From: Ligustrum vulgare
Taxonomy: Eukaryota > Streptophyta > Magnoliopsida > Lamiales > Oleaceae
Assembly (NCBI GenBank): GCA_963555705.1
Contig: OY743171.1
Location: 26,654,852 to 26,718,851, forward strand
Length of the DNA: 64,000 nucleotides
Direction: 5' to 3'
The first letter of the stretch is position 1, and every line of letters starts with the position of its first letter. Under the pieces are notes generated by a model. That model was not told the origin of the DNA. It was given only the letters and a program-made list of their open reading frames with translations, and ran no database searches. Made by a program: the position numbers and the translations under genes. Shown here piece after piece: positions 10,769 to 21,131 of the stretch.

Positions 10769-13562
10769 GGTAGAGATGCCACTATAATAATTCTTTGATT
10801 GTTAATTTCCTGTCATTTTTGTGTCATTACAGAGCCGAACAGATCGCATTGTTTTCAAACTCTTTGGAAAGGAACCCAGTGATTTTCCCATCATTTTACG
10901 AGCACAGGTATTTTTGTTGGATATTCGGCTTTGCCATCTCTCTTTTCTTAGGAAGTTTAACAAAGTGAAAATTTGTATTGCCAGATATTTGATTGGTTAT
11001 CCCACAGTCCTACGGACATAGAGAGCTATATAAGGCCTGGTTGTATCATTTTAACGATATATCTTCGTCTATCTGAGGCTGCATGGGAGGAGGTATGCTT
11101 GTTTTTCAAGATAACATGAATATGAAATTGTTGTTCTTTATTCTTGGACAAACCTCGTTAATTGTGCTTTAAAAGGTACCTCATCAATTTGTCTAACTCC
11201 AATTGCTTTGTGCAGCTTTGTTGTGATTTCGGCTCCAATTTGAGTAGACTTCTAGATTTCTGTCACGATGTCACTTTCTGGAGTACGGGATGGATTTATG
11301 TCAGGGTGCAGAATCAAATAGCATTTATATATAATGGTAGTTATTATTATGATTCTAGAACGTTTTCAGTTGCTACCTTGCAACTATACTTCTTTGTGGA
11401 AGATTAATCACTTTGATGTTCCTATTCTTCAGGTCAGGTTGTTGTGGATACGTCTTTACCTTTCGAGAGTAGTAATTATAGTACAATTCTGAGTGTTAAA
11501 CCTATCGCTATTATATCGTCAGAGAGAGCTCAATTTGTTGTTAAAGGCCTTAATTTTTCGCGACCGTCCACGAGGTATGCATCATGATTTGCTGTATGGT
11601 TTTATTTTCTTCTTGTTTATTTTATGAATGCAAATGTTAGATAGATTCTGTTCTTCCTTCCCTCTAGAGATTCTGAAAATCTTGGTCATAATCACAGACA
11701 CGTGATCACAATTTAAAAATTTGTCGCCAGGATACTCTGCTCTCTAGAAGGGAATTATCTGGAAGCTAACAGTGAGTTAGTTGAACATGAAGGTGGCTTA
11801 GAAGGGCATGATGTTCAATATGTGAACTTTGGATGTTCAATTCCTGCTGTTAATGGAAGAGGATTCATTGAGGTAATGCTTTATTCTGCTTATTGTACAT
11901 TATTCATTATTATATCATGTCAAATTTGGGAATGTTTGTGAATAAAAATTGTTATAAAGCATAATTGTTCGGGGAAGTTTTTCCTACTGTTGACCCCTAT
12001 TAAAGTTTTGTATGATATATCATGGTAGCTGTGACATAATCTGGGCAGTGGGCTAATTCTGATGAAGACGTGCATCTATGGCATGGTAGCTATGAGCACC
12101 AGTATGGCTGCATCCTGGAGTGTTATGCTAGAGTTTTGTACACCACGTATGCATGTTCCCTCTCTCTAACCTCCAAAATTTTCCTAAAATTTATCAAGGT
12201 TGAAGATCATTGTCTTGGAAGCAGCTTCTTTCCTTTCTTAGTTGCTGAGGACGATGTTTGCTCTGAGATGCGTATGCTTGAAAGAGAGATAGAATTGACC
12301 GAGACAGATGATTTCCAGTTAGAAACTAGGAAATTAGAAGCGCGAAACAAAATCATGGATTTCATACACGAAATGGGATGGCTTCTCCAGAGAAATAGTT
12401 TGAAGTCCAGATTGGGGCACTCAGATCCTTCAGACTGTTTTCCTTTTAAACGGTTCAAGTACCTTGTGGAGTTCTCTGTCGACCGTGATTGGTGCGCTGT
12501 TATAAAAAAACTTCTTGACGTTCTTTTCAATGGAACAGTGGGTGCTGGAGAGCAGCCTTTCTTGAAATTTGCTCTATATGAGATGGGTCTCTTACACCGA
12601 GCTGTGCGGAGAAATTCAAGATCTATGGTGGAGATGCTATTTAAATATGCCCCAGAAAGAGTAGCAGATGAACTAAGTTTGCAATACAAGTCCCTTGTTG
12701 AAAGTGACGGGAGTTTCTTGTTTAAACCTGATGTTGTGGGGCCTGCAGGTCTGACACCTCTTCACATAGCAGCTGGTAGGGATGGATCTGAGGATATATT
12801 GGATGCTTTGACTTGCGATCCAGGAAAGGTGATCATTTTCCCCTCCCAATTATAATGTTAAGATTGAAGAGTTTAAACTTAGTCATTTCATTTGCATGCG
12901 CTACGTGTTAGGAAGCCTCTTCTTTGCTTGCACAGCCTTTCAATAAGTTTTGCCAAATAATCGTTGCGACCTGGCCTGGTAAAATTGATTATCAATTGTA
13001 TGAATGAACTAAGACTAGCCTACTTTTGCCATTCTAGACTTGTAGTTAAATGAGTTTTATTTAGTTTATCACATGAATTTAGAATATGCATGTATGCCTG
13101 ACTTAGGTGGGAATTGAAGCATGGAAGAATGCCCGTGACAGCACAGGATTCACGCCTGAAGATTATGCTCGACTGAGAGGGCACTACTCTTACATACACC
13201 TTGTTCAAAGGAAAATTTCAAAGAAAGTATCTTCTGGACATGTGGTTGACATTTCTGAGACTTGTGCAGAAAGCAGTTTGAACCAGAAGAAAATTTTTGA
13301 GATTGGAATGTCCAAAAGTAATGTTCAGCGTTCCTGTGGCAATTGTGATCAGGAATTGGTTTACAGAAGGAGCAGCCGAAATTTGCTTTGTAAGCCTGCA
13401 ATGCTCTCAATGGTGGCCATAGCGGCTGTATGTGTTTGCGTAGCCCTTCTTTTCAAAAGCTCGCCCCAAGTTTTGTATGTGTTCCGTCCGTTCAGGTGGG
13501 AGATGTTGGAATATGGTTCAGCTGAGAGCAACATGAATGAAAATAAATTAATAAGCCCATAG
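2795..13562 (+). CDS. SPL1: SBP-box transcription factor, SPL1/SPL12 type, coding exon 2 split by a LINE
   Basis: Ten coding exons: 2795-3393, 3738-3842 plus 5516-5592 (split by the LINE), 5714-6288, 10833-10907, 10985-11092, 11216-11336, 11433-11574, 11731-11872, 12199-12828, 13107-13562. Without the LINE and one target copy they total 3,030 nt: 1,009 codons and a stop. The protein has the N-terminal motif MEARIG, an SBP zinc-finger DNA-binding domain (from residue 154), a basic nuclear localisation segment [13 protein letters not shown], long mid-region conserved blocks, ankyrin-like sequence ([10 protein letters not shown]) and a C-terminal hydrophobic segment, as in the large SPL proteins that bind GTAC-core promoters. 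As it stands, translation would stop at 3877-3879 after 246 residues. The choice between SPL1 and SPL12 orthology is not settled. A miR156 site is not expected in this clade and was not seen. Confidence 0.9.
3738..3842 (+). CDS. SPL1: SPL exon 2, 5' part: end of SBP domain
   Basis: The acceptor TTTGCAG|G joins in frame to exon 1. The segment encodes [20 protein letters not shown] and the basic tail HNKRRRK, which complete the SBP domain and its nuclear localisation signal. The SPL reading is broken at 3843 by the LINE; the frame then runs about a dozen codons into LINE sequence and stops at 3877-3879. Confidence 0.92.
3830..3842 (+). repeat. LINE target site duplication, 5' copy
   Basis: AAAATGTTAACGA is repeated exactly at 5503-5515 after the poly-A tail. 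The leading As are ambiguous with the tail. The next base differs (A here, T after the 3' copy), which fixes the right edge. Confidence 0.9.
3843..5368 (+). pseudogene. LINE ORF2 C-terminal fragment (RT tail and zf-RVT)
   Basis: About 508 codons are open to the stop at 5366-5368, in a different frame from SPL. Early blocks [18 protein letters not shown] and DFFWEG, then GGLGIGNL, are typical of the region just after the RT catalytic core in plant LINE ORF2. Near the C-terminus, [18 protein letters not shown] is the zf-RVT zinc-knuckle motif, followed by a Trp-rich tail. The endonuclease and RT catalytic residues are absent, so the fragment cannot mobilise itself. The frame is open 10 nt upstream into the target, but no functional start is implied. 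Confidence 0.9.
3843..5502 (+). mobile_element. 5'-truncated LINE (L1-type non-LTR retrotransposon) in SPL exon 2
   Basis: A 1.66-kb insertion sits between two 13-bp target copies and ends in a run of about 12-16 A. It holds only the 3' part of a plant LINE: the end of the reverse transcriptase region, a C-terminal zinc-knuckle domain and a short 3' UTR. Its 5' end is missing, as expected from incomplete target-primed reverse transcription. It lies in the same orientation as the SPL gene. Its ORF remnant is open throughout, which points to a young insertion. Confidence 0.93.
5503..5515 (+). repeat. LINE target site duplication, 3' copy
   Basis: Exact second copy of AAAATGTTAACGA, directly after the LINE poly-A tail. 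The SPL reading frame resumes from here. Confidence 0.9.
5516..5592 (+). CDS. SPL1: SPL exon 2, 3' part, beyond the LINE
   Basis: Joined directly to 3842, this continues the SPL frame through [19 protein letters not shown], a conserved block of large SPL proteins. It ends at a strong donor (T|GTAAGT) in phase 1 that fits exon 3. The coding length is undamaged. Confidence 0.9.
5714..6288 (+). CDS. SPL1: SPL exon 3
   Basis: The acceptor CGCAG at 5713 gives phase continuity from exon 2. The 575-nt exon encodes the [14 protein letters not shown] block and the variable, Ser-rich middle region with the conserved [12 protein letters not shown] motif. It ends at DAQ|GTATAT. Confidence 0.9.
6966..7591 (-). 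repeat. M1 LTR (3' LTR in element sense)
   Basis: 626 bp, beginning TGATG and ending CGTATCA, followed by the reverse complement of a polypurine tract (TTCCCTCCTTC). It aligns along its whole length with 9194-9869. Confidence 0.8.
7557..8774 (-). pseudogene. M1 protein remnant: retropepsin-like domain, acidic linker, conserved tail
   Basis: Reading leftwards from an ATG at 8774, the protein has a retropepsin-like start ([16 protein letters not shown]), then [20 protein letters not shown], a long Glu/Lys/Val-rich linker, then [20 protein letters not shown] and [18 protein letters not shown]. Stops and a frameshift interrupt it, for example between 8492 and 8774 and near 7970. M2 and M3 share this domain order. 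The segment around YKDPYL matches the PR-RT linker of element C1, and the tail resembles the end of a Ty3 pol protein just before the polypurine tract, so RT to integrase has been deleted. Confidence 0.7.
9180..9191 (-). other. M1 primer binding site
   Basis: On the minus strand it reads TGGTATCCGAGC, one mismatch from the TGGTATCAGAGC complement of the initiator Met tRNA 3' end. It lies two bases inside the right LTR. Confidence 0.75.
9194..9869 (-). repeat. M1 LTR (5' LTR in element sense)
   Basis: About 676 bp, homologous to 6966-7591, with an insertion of about 50 bp near 9397-9450. The outer end has lost the expected terminal ATCA and runs into T-rich DNA near 9865-9871. Confidence 0.75.
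10027..10262 (-). pseudogene. accD: Plastid accD fragment in the nucleus (NUPT)
   Basis: On the minus strand the segment reads [41 protein letters not shown] and [13 protein letters not shown]. This is the zinc-finger and following region of plastid-encoded acetyl-CoA carboxylase beta subunit. It is only about 235 bp, has lost residues relative to the plastid protein as I remember it, and sits inside a nuclear intron, so it is a non-functional transfer of plastid DNA. Confidence 0.85.
10723..10770 (+). repeat. TTTA/TTA microsatellite
   Basis: A run of TTTA repeats passes into about nine TTA/ATT repeats, 60 bp before the exon 4 acceptor. Confidence 0.9.
10833..10907 (+). CDS. SPL1: SPL exon 4
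   Basis: 75 nt, phase 0 at both ends, encoding [20 protein letters not shown], one of the most conserved blocks of large SPL proteins. The acceptor is TTACAG and the donor GTATTT. Confidence 0.9.
10985..11092 (+). CDS. SPL1: SPL exon 5
   Basis: 108 nt, phase 0, encoding [20 protein letters not shown] and the [11 protein letters not shown] end. The acceptor is GCCAG and the donor GTATGC. Confidence 0.9.
11216..11336 (+). CDS. SPL1: SPL exon 6
   Basis: 121 nt encoding [15 protein letters not shown] and [20 protein letters not shown], ending in phase 1. The Gly codon of GQVVVD is completed in exon 7. Confidence 0.9.
11433..11574 (+). CDS. SPL1: SPL exon 7
   Basis: 142 nt encoding [17 protein letters not shown], the [15 protein letters not shown] block and [10 protein letters not shown]. 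The donor is AG|GTATGC. Confidence 0.9.
11731..11872 (+). CDS. SPL1: SPL exon 8
   Basis: 142 nt after a GCCAG acceptor, encoding [10 protein letters not shown] and [17 protein letters not shown], ending in phase 0 before GTAATG. Confidence 0.9.
12199..12828 (+). CDS. SPL1: SPL exon 9: ankyrin-like region
   Basis: 630 nt, phase 0. It encodes [20 protein letters not shown], the [12 protein letters not shown] block, [20 protein letters not shown] and the ankyrin-type [20 protein letters not shown]. The acceptor (TATCAAG) has a weak pyrimidine tract but is placed by homology. The frame is open upstream, but that part is intronic. Confidence 0.88.
13107..13562 (+). CDS. SPL1: SPL exon 10: C-terminus with hydrophobic segment
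   Basis: It continues as [20 protein letters not shown], then [14 protein letters not shown], and later [20 protein letters not shown], a predicted membrane-type helix that is a signature of this SPL clade, followed by [17 protein letters not shown]. The TAG stop is at 13560-13562. The 3' UTR and polyadenylation site lie in about 13563-13690. Confidence 0.9.
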   Translation: MGIEAWKNARDSTGFTPEDYARLRGHYSYIHLVQRKISKKVSSGHVVDISETCAESSLNQKKIFEIGMSKSNVQRSCGNCDQELVYRRSSRNLLCKPAMLSMVAIAAVCVCVALLFKSSPQVLYVFRPFRWEMLEYGSAESNMNENKLISP

Positions 13563-13689
13563 TTAACTGTAGAGCTGACACGTTTGCTCGACAGCTCTTT
13601 AGGAGTTTATATGATGCTTCATAAAGATTGTGATTCTCTTTCTGGATAAATGTCATGTCTGTGATTGTTTAAGTGAAATAATTATTATA

Positions 13690-13944
13690 TTATTTATCCT
13701 CCTCTGGCCTTGTCAAATGAATCTCTGGTAGTTGTGTTTTGTATTTTTCGGACTTGTAAAATAGACATGTATCTTCATTTATAAAGTTCCCCACTTCCTC
13801 TGATGTGGCCAGCAGTATACAATTTGCAGAATTGTGGATTGCTCCACAATATTCACATGTTGGATTTTTTTGAATTGCGTGAAGGTCCCTAATAATGATC
13901 GATTGGGTCATTAATAGTTCAAAGCGCAGATACTCATCATCCAA
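13690..13944 (-). pseudogene. Retrotransposon gag fragment with zinc-finger-like CEYCG motif
   Basis: 84 antisense codons contain CEYCGAIHNSANCILL, resembling the C-x2-C-x4-H-x4-C knuckle region of Athila/Tat-type gag proteins. It lies in the orientation expected from the primer site and LTR to its right, so it is probably what remains of that element's interior. Confidence 0.5.
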
Positions 13945-14161
13945 GTCTGCAAAAGTATTATACTCGGTCGTTTAGCTCATGTTCTTTTGTGTTACCTTGA
14001 TTTCTTAGCTTTTCTTATATCACTATCAATAATGTCACACAGAAAAACAAGAAGATCGAATGAAAAAGGAAAAAATAAAATAAAATAAACAACTAAATGA
14101 AAACTAAATCTAAAAGCTAAGAATACTAAAAATCAAAATAATTAAATAACAAATTAAAATA

Positions 14162-14180
14162 GTCCCCGACAACGACGTCA
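14162..14180 (-). other. Primer binding site of antisense Athila/Tat-like element
   Basis: On the minus strand it reads TGACGTCGTTGTCGGGGAC, close to the TGGCGCCGTTGCCGGGGA primer site usual for Athila/Tat retrotransposons. The differences are mostly C-to-T-type changes. Confidence 0.65.
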
Positions 14181-14186
14181 AAACCT

Positions 14187-15675
14187 TGTTGGTGTGAAAT
14201 CGCAAATGCACGATATCGTTAACAAGTAGTAAAAGTGGACTTTTGAATCCGAGTTGTCGATCCCACGAGGACTAGTTAATTCGTTATAAATTTACTTCGA
14301 TTTTAAAATCCATAAACTAAAACAAAAACTAATTAAGAAAATAAAATTGCAAAGAATCCAAAATAAAAACAAAATAGAGATTTAATGAAATAAATAATGC
14401 AATAAAAATAAAATTTAAACTAAAAACAACTAATAAAAGCAATAACTAAAGTGGGTGATTTTCGAATAATTAAATAAATATCGGGACTAACGATTTCGAA
14501 GTAATGTTCTAACTTAATTTCGCATCTCAAGTTGTTTTCTAAAATTGTATTTGGTTGAATTCACGCTTGTATCTAATTTACCTCTTGAGCTCAAATTAGA
14601 CCTATTTAACTAAGTCAACCATGTATCTCTACAGTGGGTCAGAGTTCATAAGTGACCATAGGAAACCACAAATTTATATCCTATCTTTTTGTTGAAATTG
14701 TCGAATTTTATTATGTGATCTAATTGTTAACTCACCTTTCGAATTATGAAAACAATCATTAAATCATGAATTGGTGATCAAACCATTCAAGCATTAAAAG
14801 TAATAATAAAATCAATATATAAAAATAAAGTACCAACTTGAGAATTAAAATCAAACTAAACATTAAATCTACATCGTCAATCCCAATTAATAAATTAGCT
14901 ACTCGTATTCCTGGATGGAAGAGCAAAAAATAATAAAATTAAAACCCGGAATTTGAAGAGTTGAAGAATTAGCTTCGCCTCCATCTTCCAATTTTCAGTC
15001 ACCAACCAACCTGTTTTCTCTTTATTTCCAGAAGCACAACCAATTAATTCCTCCAAAATGTGTCACTCGGCTACCTCTTCCACCAGCACAAACCTGCCTA
15101 ATCCTTAGTTAGACAGCCGCACCACTTCTTCTCCAATTAGAGCACTCAATTCCTACTTTTTCACACCAAACCACTAATCTTCCTTCTTTATTTCTACCAC
15201 CAATTACCAATTCAACCTAAAAAAATGTCAGTTCTTTTCCCAATCAGCCTAGTCTCTCCCCATTAATTTCCTCCTCGACTGCTATCCTTTTTTTTTTTTT
15301 TTTCCACGGCTCTTGTTTTTGTATATTAATCCAAGAAAAGCTCCCAAGTTCAACCTCAATTAAAACTCCCAAGAATCCAATTTAAATTGATTTTTAAATC
15401 CCAATTAAATTTGGATAAATTTTATTCCCGAACCTCAATTTTTCCAAATAATTAAAATTGGTCTCTTATCTTCGTTTTATCTCCAATTGCGCATCAAAGA
15501 TTGAGCTTTTGCATCCAATTATTGTGTAATTGCTTCTATTCCTCTTTTTTCTTGATTTTTGGGATAAAACCTGAAATAATAATAAATGACAACAAACTCA
15601 ATAGAATTTATTCAAGAAAAATAAAATAATATTCTAATTTTGACAGATAAATAAATGTATAAAATACACTTATCA
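14187..15675 (-). repeat. LTR of antisense Athila/Tat-like element
   Basis: In element sense it runs from TGATAAGTGTATTTTATACA (ending at 15675) to CACCAACA at 14187, about 1.49 kb, followed by the primer site. It is related to the LTR that starts TGATAAGTGTGCG at 32902. The other LTR is missing, so the element is truncated between the SPL 3' end and this LTR. Confidence 0.6.
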
Positions 15676-16575
15676 GTTCTCATGGAGAAGGATCCCAGAA
15701 AAATCAAAAGTTATGGCATGGACGATGATGAATATATTGAGCATGAAGAAAGAGTGGAGGGGTACAAAAAAGATGAGTATAACTGTCTAAACTATCTTTT
15801 AAATTGTCTTGCTGATCATTTTTATGATTACTATGATACCACTTTCTCGTCTGCCAAGAAAATCTGGAAAACCTTGCAGAACAAATATGATATTGAAGAG
15901 GTGGGAGCGAAATTATATGGAGCAAGTCATTTTTTCTGCTATCAAATGGTAGATGGAAAATCTGTGGTGGAGCAAGCAAAAGATTTTCAAATGATAGTTG
16001 CCAAGCTCTCATTAGAAGGCATTAAAATTGGAGACAATCTTATTGTTGCTGGCATGATTGACAAGCTCCCATCATCTTGGAAGAAATTTCAAAAGAACAT
16101 GCACCACAAACAGAAGGAGATGTCTCTTGAAACTCTTATCACACGCATTTGCGTGGAAGAAGAAGAAGAAGCATGTGGACAAGACGCACTTATTGAAAAA
16201 CATAATGGACATCCCACGAAGGTAAATTTAATTTTTGAAAATTTTCCTACTGGTCATAATTCGAGAAAAGATGTTTTGAAGCCTAATAAGAGAAACTTGA
16301 AAAAGCCTTATAAAAAAAAACAAGGGAACTTGAAGCAAATGGAATAAGAACCTATCACATCCTTAACAAAATAAACAAGGCAAACTTGCTTTGTTTGTGG
16401 AAAAATTGGGCAACTTGCTAAAAATTGCAGATATCAGAAGCGTGAGCCTATTCCACAGGTTAATCTTACTGAAGAACCTTTTGTGGCTATGATTACTGAA
16501 ATTCATATGGTGCAAAGTGTTTAAGGATGGTGGGTGATTCTGGAGCAAGCAAACATGTTTGCTATGATAAAGATT
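15676..16575 (+). pseudogene. copia-1, first part: gag, zinc knuckle, start of protease
   Basis: The gag lacks its N-terminus, cut by the LTR at 15675. It reads [11 protein letters not shown], then [20 protein letters not shown] and [12 protein letters not shown], typical of Ty1/copia gag (UBN2 type), to a stop at 16345-16347. A degenerate knuckle CFVCGKIGQLAKNC (16388-16428, His changed to Gln) follows. The protease active-site region DSGASKHVCYDKD (Asp at 16536) ends at 16575, where the CACTA element begins. The protein resumes at 45861. Confidence 0.85.
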
Positions 16576-16768
16576 CACTACCAAAAACGAGTCCAATAGT
16601 GACAATTATTTAGTAATATTGTGAGAGTCATAAGTGTCACAAAAAAATTTGTGACGAGCAAGCAAACATGTTTTCTATGATAAAGATTCACTACAAAAAA
16701 CGAGTCCAGTAGTGACAATTATTTAGTAATATTGTGAGAGTCATAAGTATCACAAAAAAATTTGTGAC
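16543..16768 (+). repeat. 113-bp tandem duplication spanning target and CACTA end
   Basis: Units 16543-16655 and 16656-16768 are nearly identical. Each contains copia-1 protease sequence, the ATT target and the first 80 bp of the CACTA terminus. The duplication must have arisen after the CACTA insertion. Confidence 0.85.
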
Positions 16769-17095
16769 GGCTTGAAGAAGGTGTGTATATCTCGGGTGTC
16801 AAAATAAATTGTGATGCTTGTAGGTGTCACTAAAATTTGTGACGCTTTCCAATGTCACTAAATATTCTTATGCTAGGAAGCGTCACTAATAAATTGTGAC
16901 TCTTATAGACGTCGCTAAAATTTGTGACGCTTTCCACTATCAATAAATATTCTGACGTTTGGAAGTATCACTAATAAATTTTGACGCTTACAAACGTAAA
17001 AATATTAATTGCGTGGTAGTGAATTAATTGTTCTATAATGACGCTTTTAAGTGTCACTATTACATGAAATATTAAATGCACACTAGTGACACCTC
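16576..17095 (+). repeat. CACTA left subterminal repeat region
   Basis: Many degenerate copies of GTGACGCTT, GTGTCACTAA and their complements occur at intervals of about 20-40 bp, as in the subterminal regions that bind CACTA accessory proteins. Confidence 0.75.
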
Positions 17096-19391
17096 CAAAA
17101 TATAGCGTAAATTATCTAGAATACATCACCAATTCACAACAAAAATTCGTGATAATCTACACAAAATCTCATCAATATACACAATTAAAATGCTATCACA
17201 GAAAATCTTGCACCATATGTTCCATGCTACACAAAAACATGATTAACATATCATTAACAAAAGAAAATACTTAATTGCTCAAGTATCACGATATACCGAA
17301 CCATTACATAATATCTAAAACAATAAAACTTATATTCTTAAACATGATCTAAAGATTTCACTTGACTAAACCTCAAAATGATTACATTCTTCCTCTTGCT
17401 CTCAATCATTATCACCACTATTGGGTGATGAAGTATTGTGTACATCATTCTCTTTCAAATCACGAGAATCCTGAAAAATAATAAATAACAATAAGTAGTT
17501 ATAATTTTTATATATTCCATCAAAATAAAAAAATTGAATCAAATTAGCATAATAAGTGAGATTTTTCCAAGTTATAAATTAGCATAATAATTCTTTTACA
17601 TTCTCGTTCACAATTTCTTGATTTATGCATACCTTAGTTCCCATAAAATCAAAAACACAAGACCACAAAATCCACAAAATGATGAACAATTTTTTTTTTT
17701 TTGGGAAACCACAACATTCTTTAATTACTTGAAATTGTAGCTTCTATTAAAGTAAATACTATTATAATGGTTTAAAGTAAATACTATTATAATTGAAATT
17801 GCAAGATATCTTTGAGTATAACAAGTTTTTCTAAGATATTTAGAATTTAGTAGCATTGTCTCAGTACATGTCTTGGAGCCGATTTTCATAGGGAAAAAGA
17901 ACTAATGAAATCTACCAAGGAACACCTATAGCAGTGTAGTGCTGAAAAAATCTCTCTTGATATGCCTATTATGAATATGCAAGTTAAAGCATTTACTTTC
18001 CTTTCTTCCTTGGAAAGAGAAATTGCTATGCTAAGTGGGTATTTGTCAAATTCCATTTATGTGTTATCTCATTTGGAGGTATAGAGCATATATATGAACC
18101 AATTAGCACTCAAATGTTTGTCAAAGTTCATTCTAAGATTAAACTAATGCAGCAGTAAAAAAAATAAAAATTCATGAAAGCGTTTCTTGAAAATTTAAAA
18201 AATAATGATTGAAATGTAAAGACCTCAACAAGTTGCGTGATATCAAGCTCAAATCCTTAGCTAGAAACCGAAGAATCATAAGTCCACTTGCTGGTTCTCA
18301 TCCTTGTCCAATAATGTAAATGGAGAGACTACATTTTATTGTAGATTGACAGAGAGATTTAATATTTTCAATAAACATCTGGATTGTTTTGATCATTGAA
18401 CAAAATATAATAGAGAAGCAATAATGAACTAAATAATTATAGTCTATAAATTTTAGAAAAAGAAATACAAGATGTAATTAAATGCATCACATGAATGAAA
18501 TTTAATAATTGAACGTAGAAATTATAAAATAAAAAGGGGAAGTGTAACTTAGCAGATGCACGTTATATGATGCTTAGTAAATAGCTACATGATGAACTAA
18601 ATGCTTCTTATATAAGATTGCAATGTAAACTTTAGAAAATATAGAATTTAGTTTGAAAATCAATTTTTTAAGAATATTTTTGATTGAGGATGTCGACCTA
18701 TTTATTTGTTAAGCAGTGAAATGAAATGATACCATTTTTCGGAATCCTTAAGTGACACAATTTAGTAGAGCATAAAAGTTTTACAGGGAGAAGAAAAATT
18801 GTAATTTGATTTTGAAGTCTCAAAGGAGGCATGAGTTACCAAAATTTAGATAGTGCACCACAAATCACAAAGTCTCCCATGTCAAGAAGGCATGTGCCAT
18901 CTAAAAAAAATAAAATAAATCCCCTTCAAACTTCACGAGTTGATTGATTGCAGACAACGTGTAATGTTATGGCAGAAAATACTAACCAAACAAATATAAT
19001 TCTTAAACAGATTTTGAACTTTTACAAGCAAAGTTGCAAGGTCAGAGACATTCACGGCTCAACCATCCAATAGTAAATATGTCAAGTTGCCAACCTATTC
19101 TTCAAAACGTTTTATTTGATAAGACAAAAACAAATAAAAAGAACTGAAAACAAAAATATAATGTTGATAGTATTATATATAGCACATAATTATTTGTGAA
19201 AAGTTTACTGCCTCAAATATCAAATGGCAAATAACAAGACATTATCATACTTCTATTCTCACTACTACTACTACAAAAAAAGTTAATTTCTGAATTAGTG
19301 ACATTTTTTTACTTGAAATAAGAAGAATATAAAAGTTAATCAAACATTAAGAAAGAAAGTAATTTTTCCTTATTTATAAGCTTAGTCAAAC
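17096..19391. other. CACTA interior, AT-rich, no clear transposase
   Basis: No complete gene. A possible terminal exon on the minus strand at 17402-17470 (acceptor at 17471-17473, 22 acidic codons then stop) could be the end of a lost CACTA gene. The rest is AT-rich with no recognisable domain. Confidence 0.3.
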
Positions 19392-20048
19392 TGATGAGGT
19401 TCGAAGCGCGGAAGAAACGACGGAAAGTTCCGAACTCAGGTTGTGGATGGACGGATGAATCATGACTCGATATTCACGACGCGATGGCTCGACGATGCGG
19501 AATAAAGAACCACGACTTTCAAAACGCCACAAGGATTTGCCCAATCTCCCTGATAAGTTTCTGGTTTTGAACGCCACAAATATTCTCAAGAAATATTTGA
19601 TAAGTTCGATATTTGAACGCCACAAGAAATATTCTTGATAAATTCGAAAAACATAGGAATCCACCTATAACTTTTATTGAACCCTCAATAAAAACAGTTT
19701 ATATCAAAATCAAGTCTCAAGTCTGAATTACAATGAATTGAAAGGAATATAAATAAGTAAAATAACCTACCCGCTAATTGACTCAAAATAGAATTCTAAT
19801 TAGACTAAAATTCTAAAATTGGTAAACAAATAATTAAAAACAAAATTTAACCTAAAAATACGCAAAAACCCTAATTTCCGTCTGCATAATTGACTTTCTG
19901 CTTAGTGGCCCATTTCTACTCGAAAAACACATATTATGCATCTAATTCCGACATAGTTGACTGGATTACACTTTTATTTGGCTTGAATATTTAACTTTTT
20001 CCGTAAAGCCTGCTATGACTCCGATTGTCGAGGGTCCAGAACACATCA
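19392..20048 (-). repeat. M2 LTR (3' in element sense)
   Basis: Compared with 21611-22338 it has a 71-bp deletion near 19897 and a few base changes. It is followed by the complement of a polypurine tract (TACCCTCCTTC). Confidence 0.85.
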
Positions 20049-21131
20049 TACCCTCCTTCTTTAGGATGATTCGTCCCGAATCATAGCTTTGTTTATGTTG
20101 TTTCACTTCACCTCCTGGATCAAACGGGAAATTTCTCTTGCCATTGCACATGATCAACCAAAAATATTCCGCAATGGGGGTCATGTGAATGACTTGAAGT
20201 TGAAACACCTTTGGACATTGGTGGTGGTGCCCAAATTTCCACGTACCATTAACCTGCAAGAAAGAATTAAATAGAACGGGGAGGGAAATGTTAGTTTCAT
20301 GAGGTATAAGGTATGGATCATTGTATTCATGAATTATCACAATCAATTCCTCCTTTGGAACCACGAGGCCCTTCTCTTCACCTCGTTCTTCCTTTGCAAG
20401 TTCTCGTTTATTCCTCTCTACTTCTTTTCTCTCAAGCACCTCTTTAATATTTTTACTTTCAAATTCAACCACGCCTCCTATCTCCAGATTTTTATCACCA
20501 CGCTCGTGTACTACCTCATTACTACCCAAATGTGGATCTTCCAATTCAACGCTCAAATCTTGAACTTCAACCTCAACTCCCAATTCCACCTTCTCCTCAT
20601 CAAATTTTGGAGTTTGATTATCCGTTTTTAACTTAAACTCCCCTCCTTCTCTTCAATATCCTTATCCTCACGATGCCTCCTATTACACCACTTTTCACTC
20701 TCCTTCCTTACCCTCCGTGAATCTTCTAGTACTTTTTCTAATGTCAACCCATATAGTACGCATGTTTTCCCTTTCTTAAGGAATTTGTATATGTGCATAC
20801 TCTTATCATAAACAGTCTCCCTCCTACGTCTCCACGGTTTTCCCAATAAAATATGATAAGATTTCAATGACACTACATCACACCATACATCCTCACTATA
20901 CCTTCCCTGGGTGATAGGCACTAGAACTTGTTTGGTTACTTTAAAATTCCCAAACTCCCTCATCCACGTCATCCTATAAGGTTTATAGTGTGGTTCTAGG
21001 GGCAATCCTAATTTTTCAACCACGGTGCTACTAACGAAATTAGTAAAACACTTTCCATCAATCGCCAAACTGCACCCCTTATGATCCACATAACATTTAG
21101 TTTGGAATAAAAATCCCGGATCATAATCCAT
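19966..21131 (-). pseudogene. M2 protein: retropepsin-like domain, acidic linker, conserved tail
   Basis: From ATG at 21131 it reads MDYDPGFLFQTKCYVDHKGC, SLAIDGKCFTNFVSSTVVEK, then HILLGKPWRRRRETVYDKSM and VLYGLTLEKVLEDSRRV, stopping at 20628. A second frame from 20589 continues with a Glu/Val-rich linker, EYNDPYLIPHETNISLPVLF and FPFDPGGEVKQHKQSYDSG. Only the protease and the PR-RT linker of a Ty3 pol remain, joined to a pol-terminal tail. The conserved IDG takes the place of the usual DSG or DTG. Confidence 0.8.

Larger units (their letters stand above)
6289..10832 (+). other. SPL1: SPL intron 3, 4.5 kb, enlarged by insertions
   Basis: The donor is at 6289 and the acceptor TTACAG ends at 10832. 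The intron contains the antisense element M1 (6966-9869), a plastid accD fragment (10027-10262) and simple repeats (10723-10770). The stretches 6289-6965 and 10263-10722 show no gene or element that I can recognise. Confidence 0.8.

Noticed and set aside
12070..12198. Upstream extension of the exon 9 frame starting at ATG 12070
   Set aside because: The open frame continues upstream, but homology to SPL begins at VEDH (12199) and exon 8 ends in matching phase, so this part is intron.
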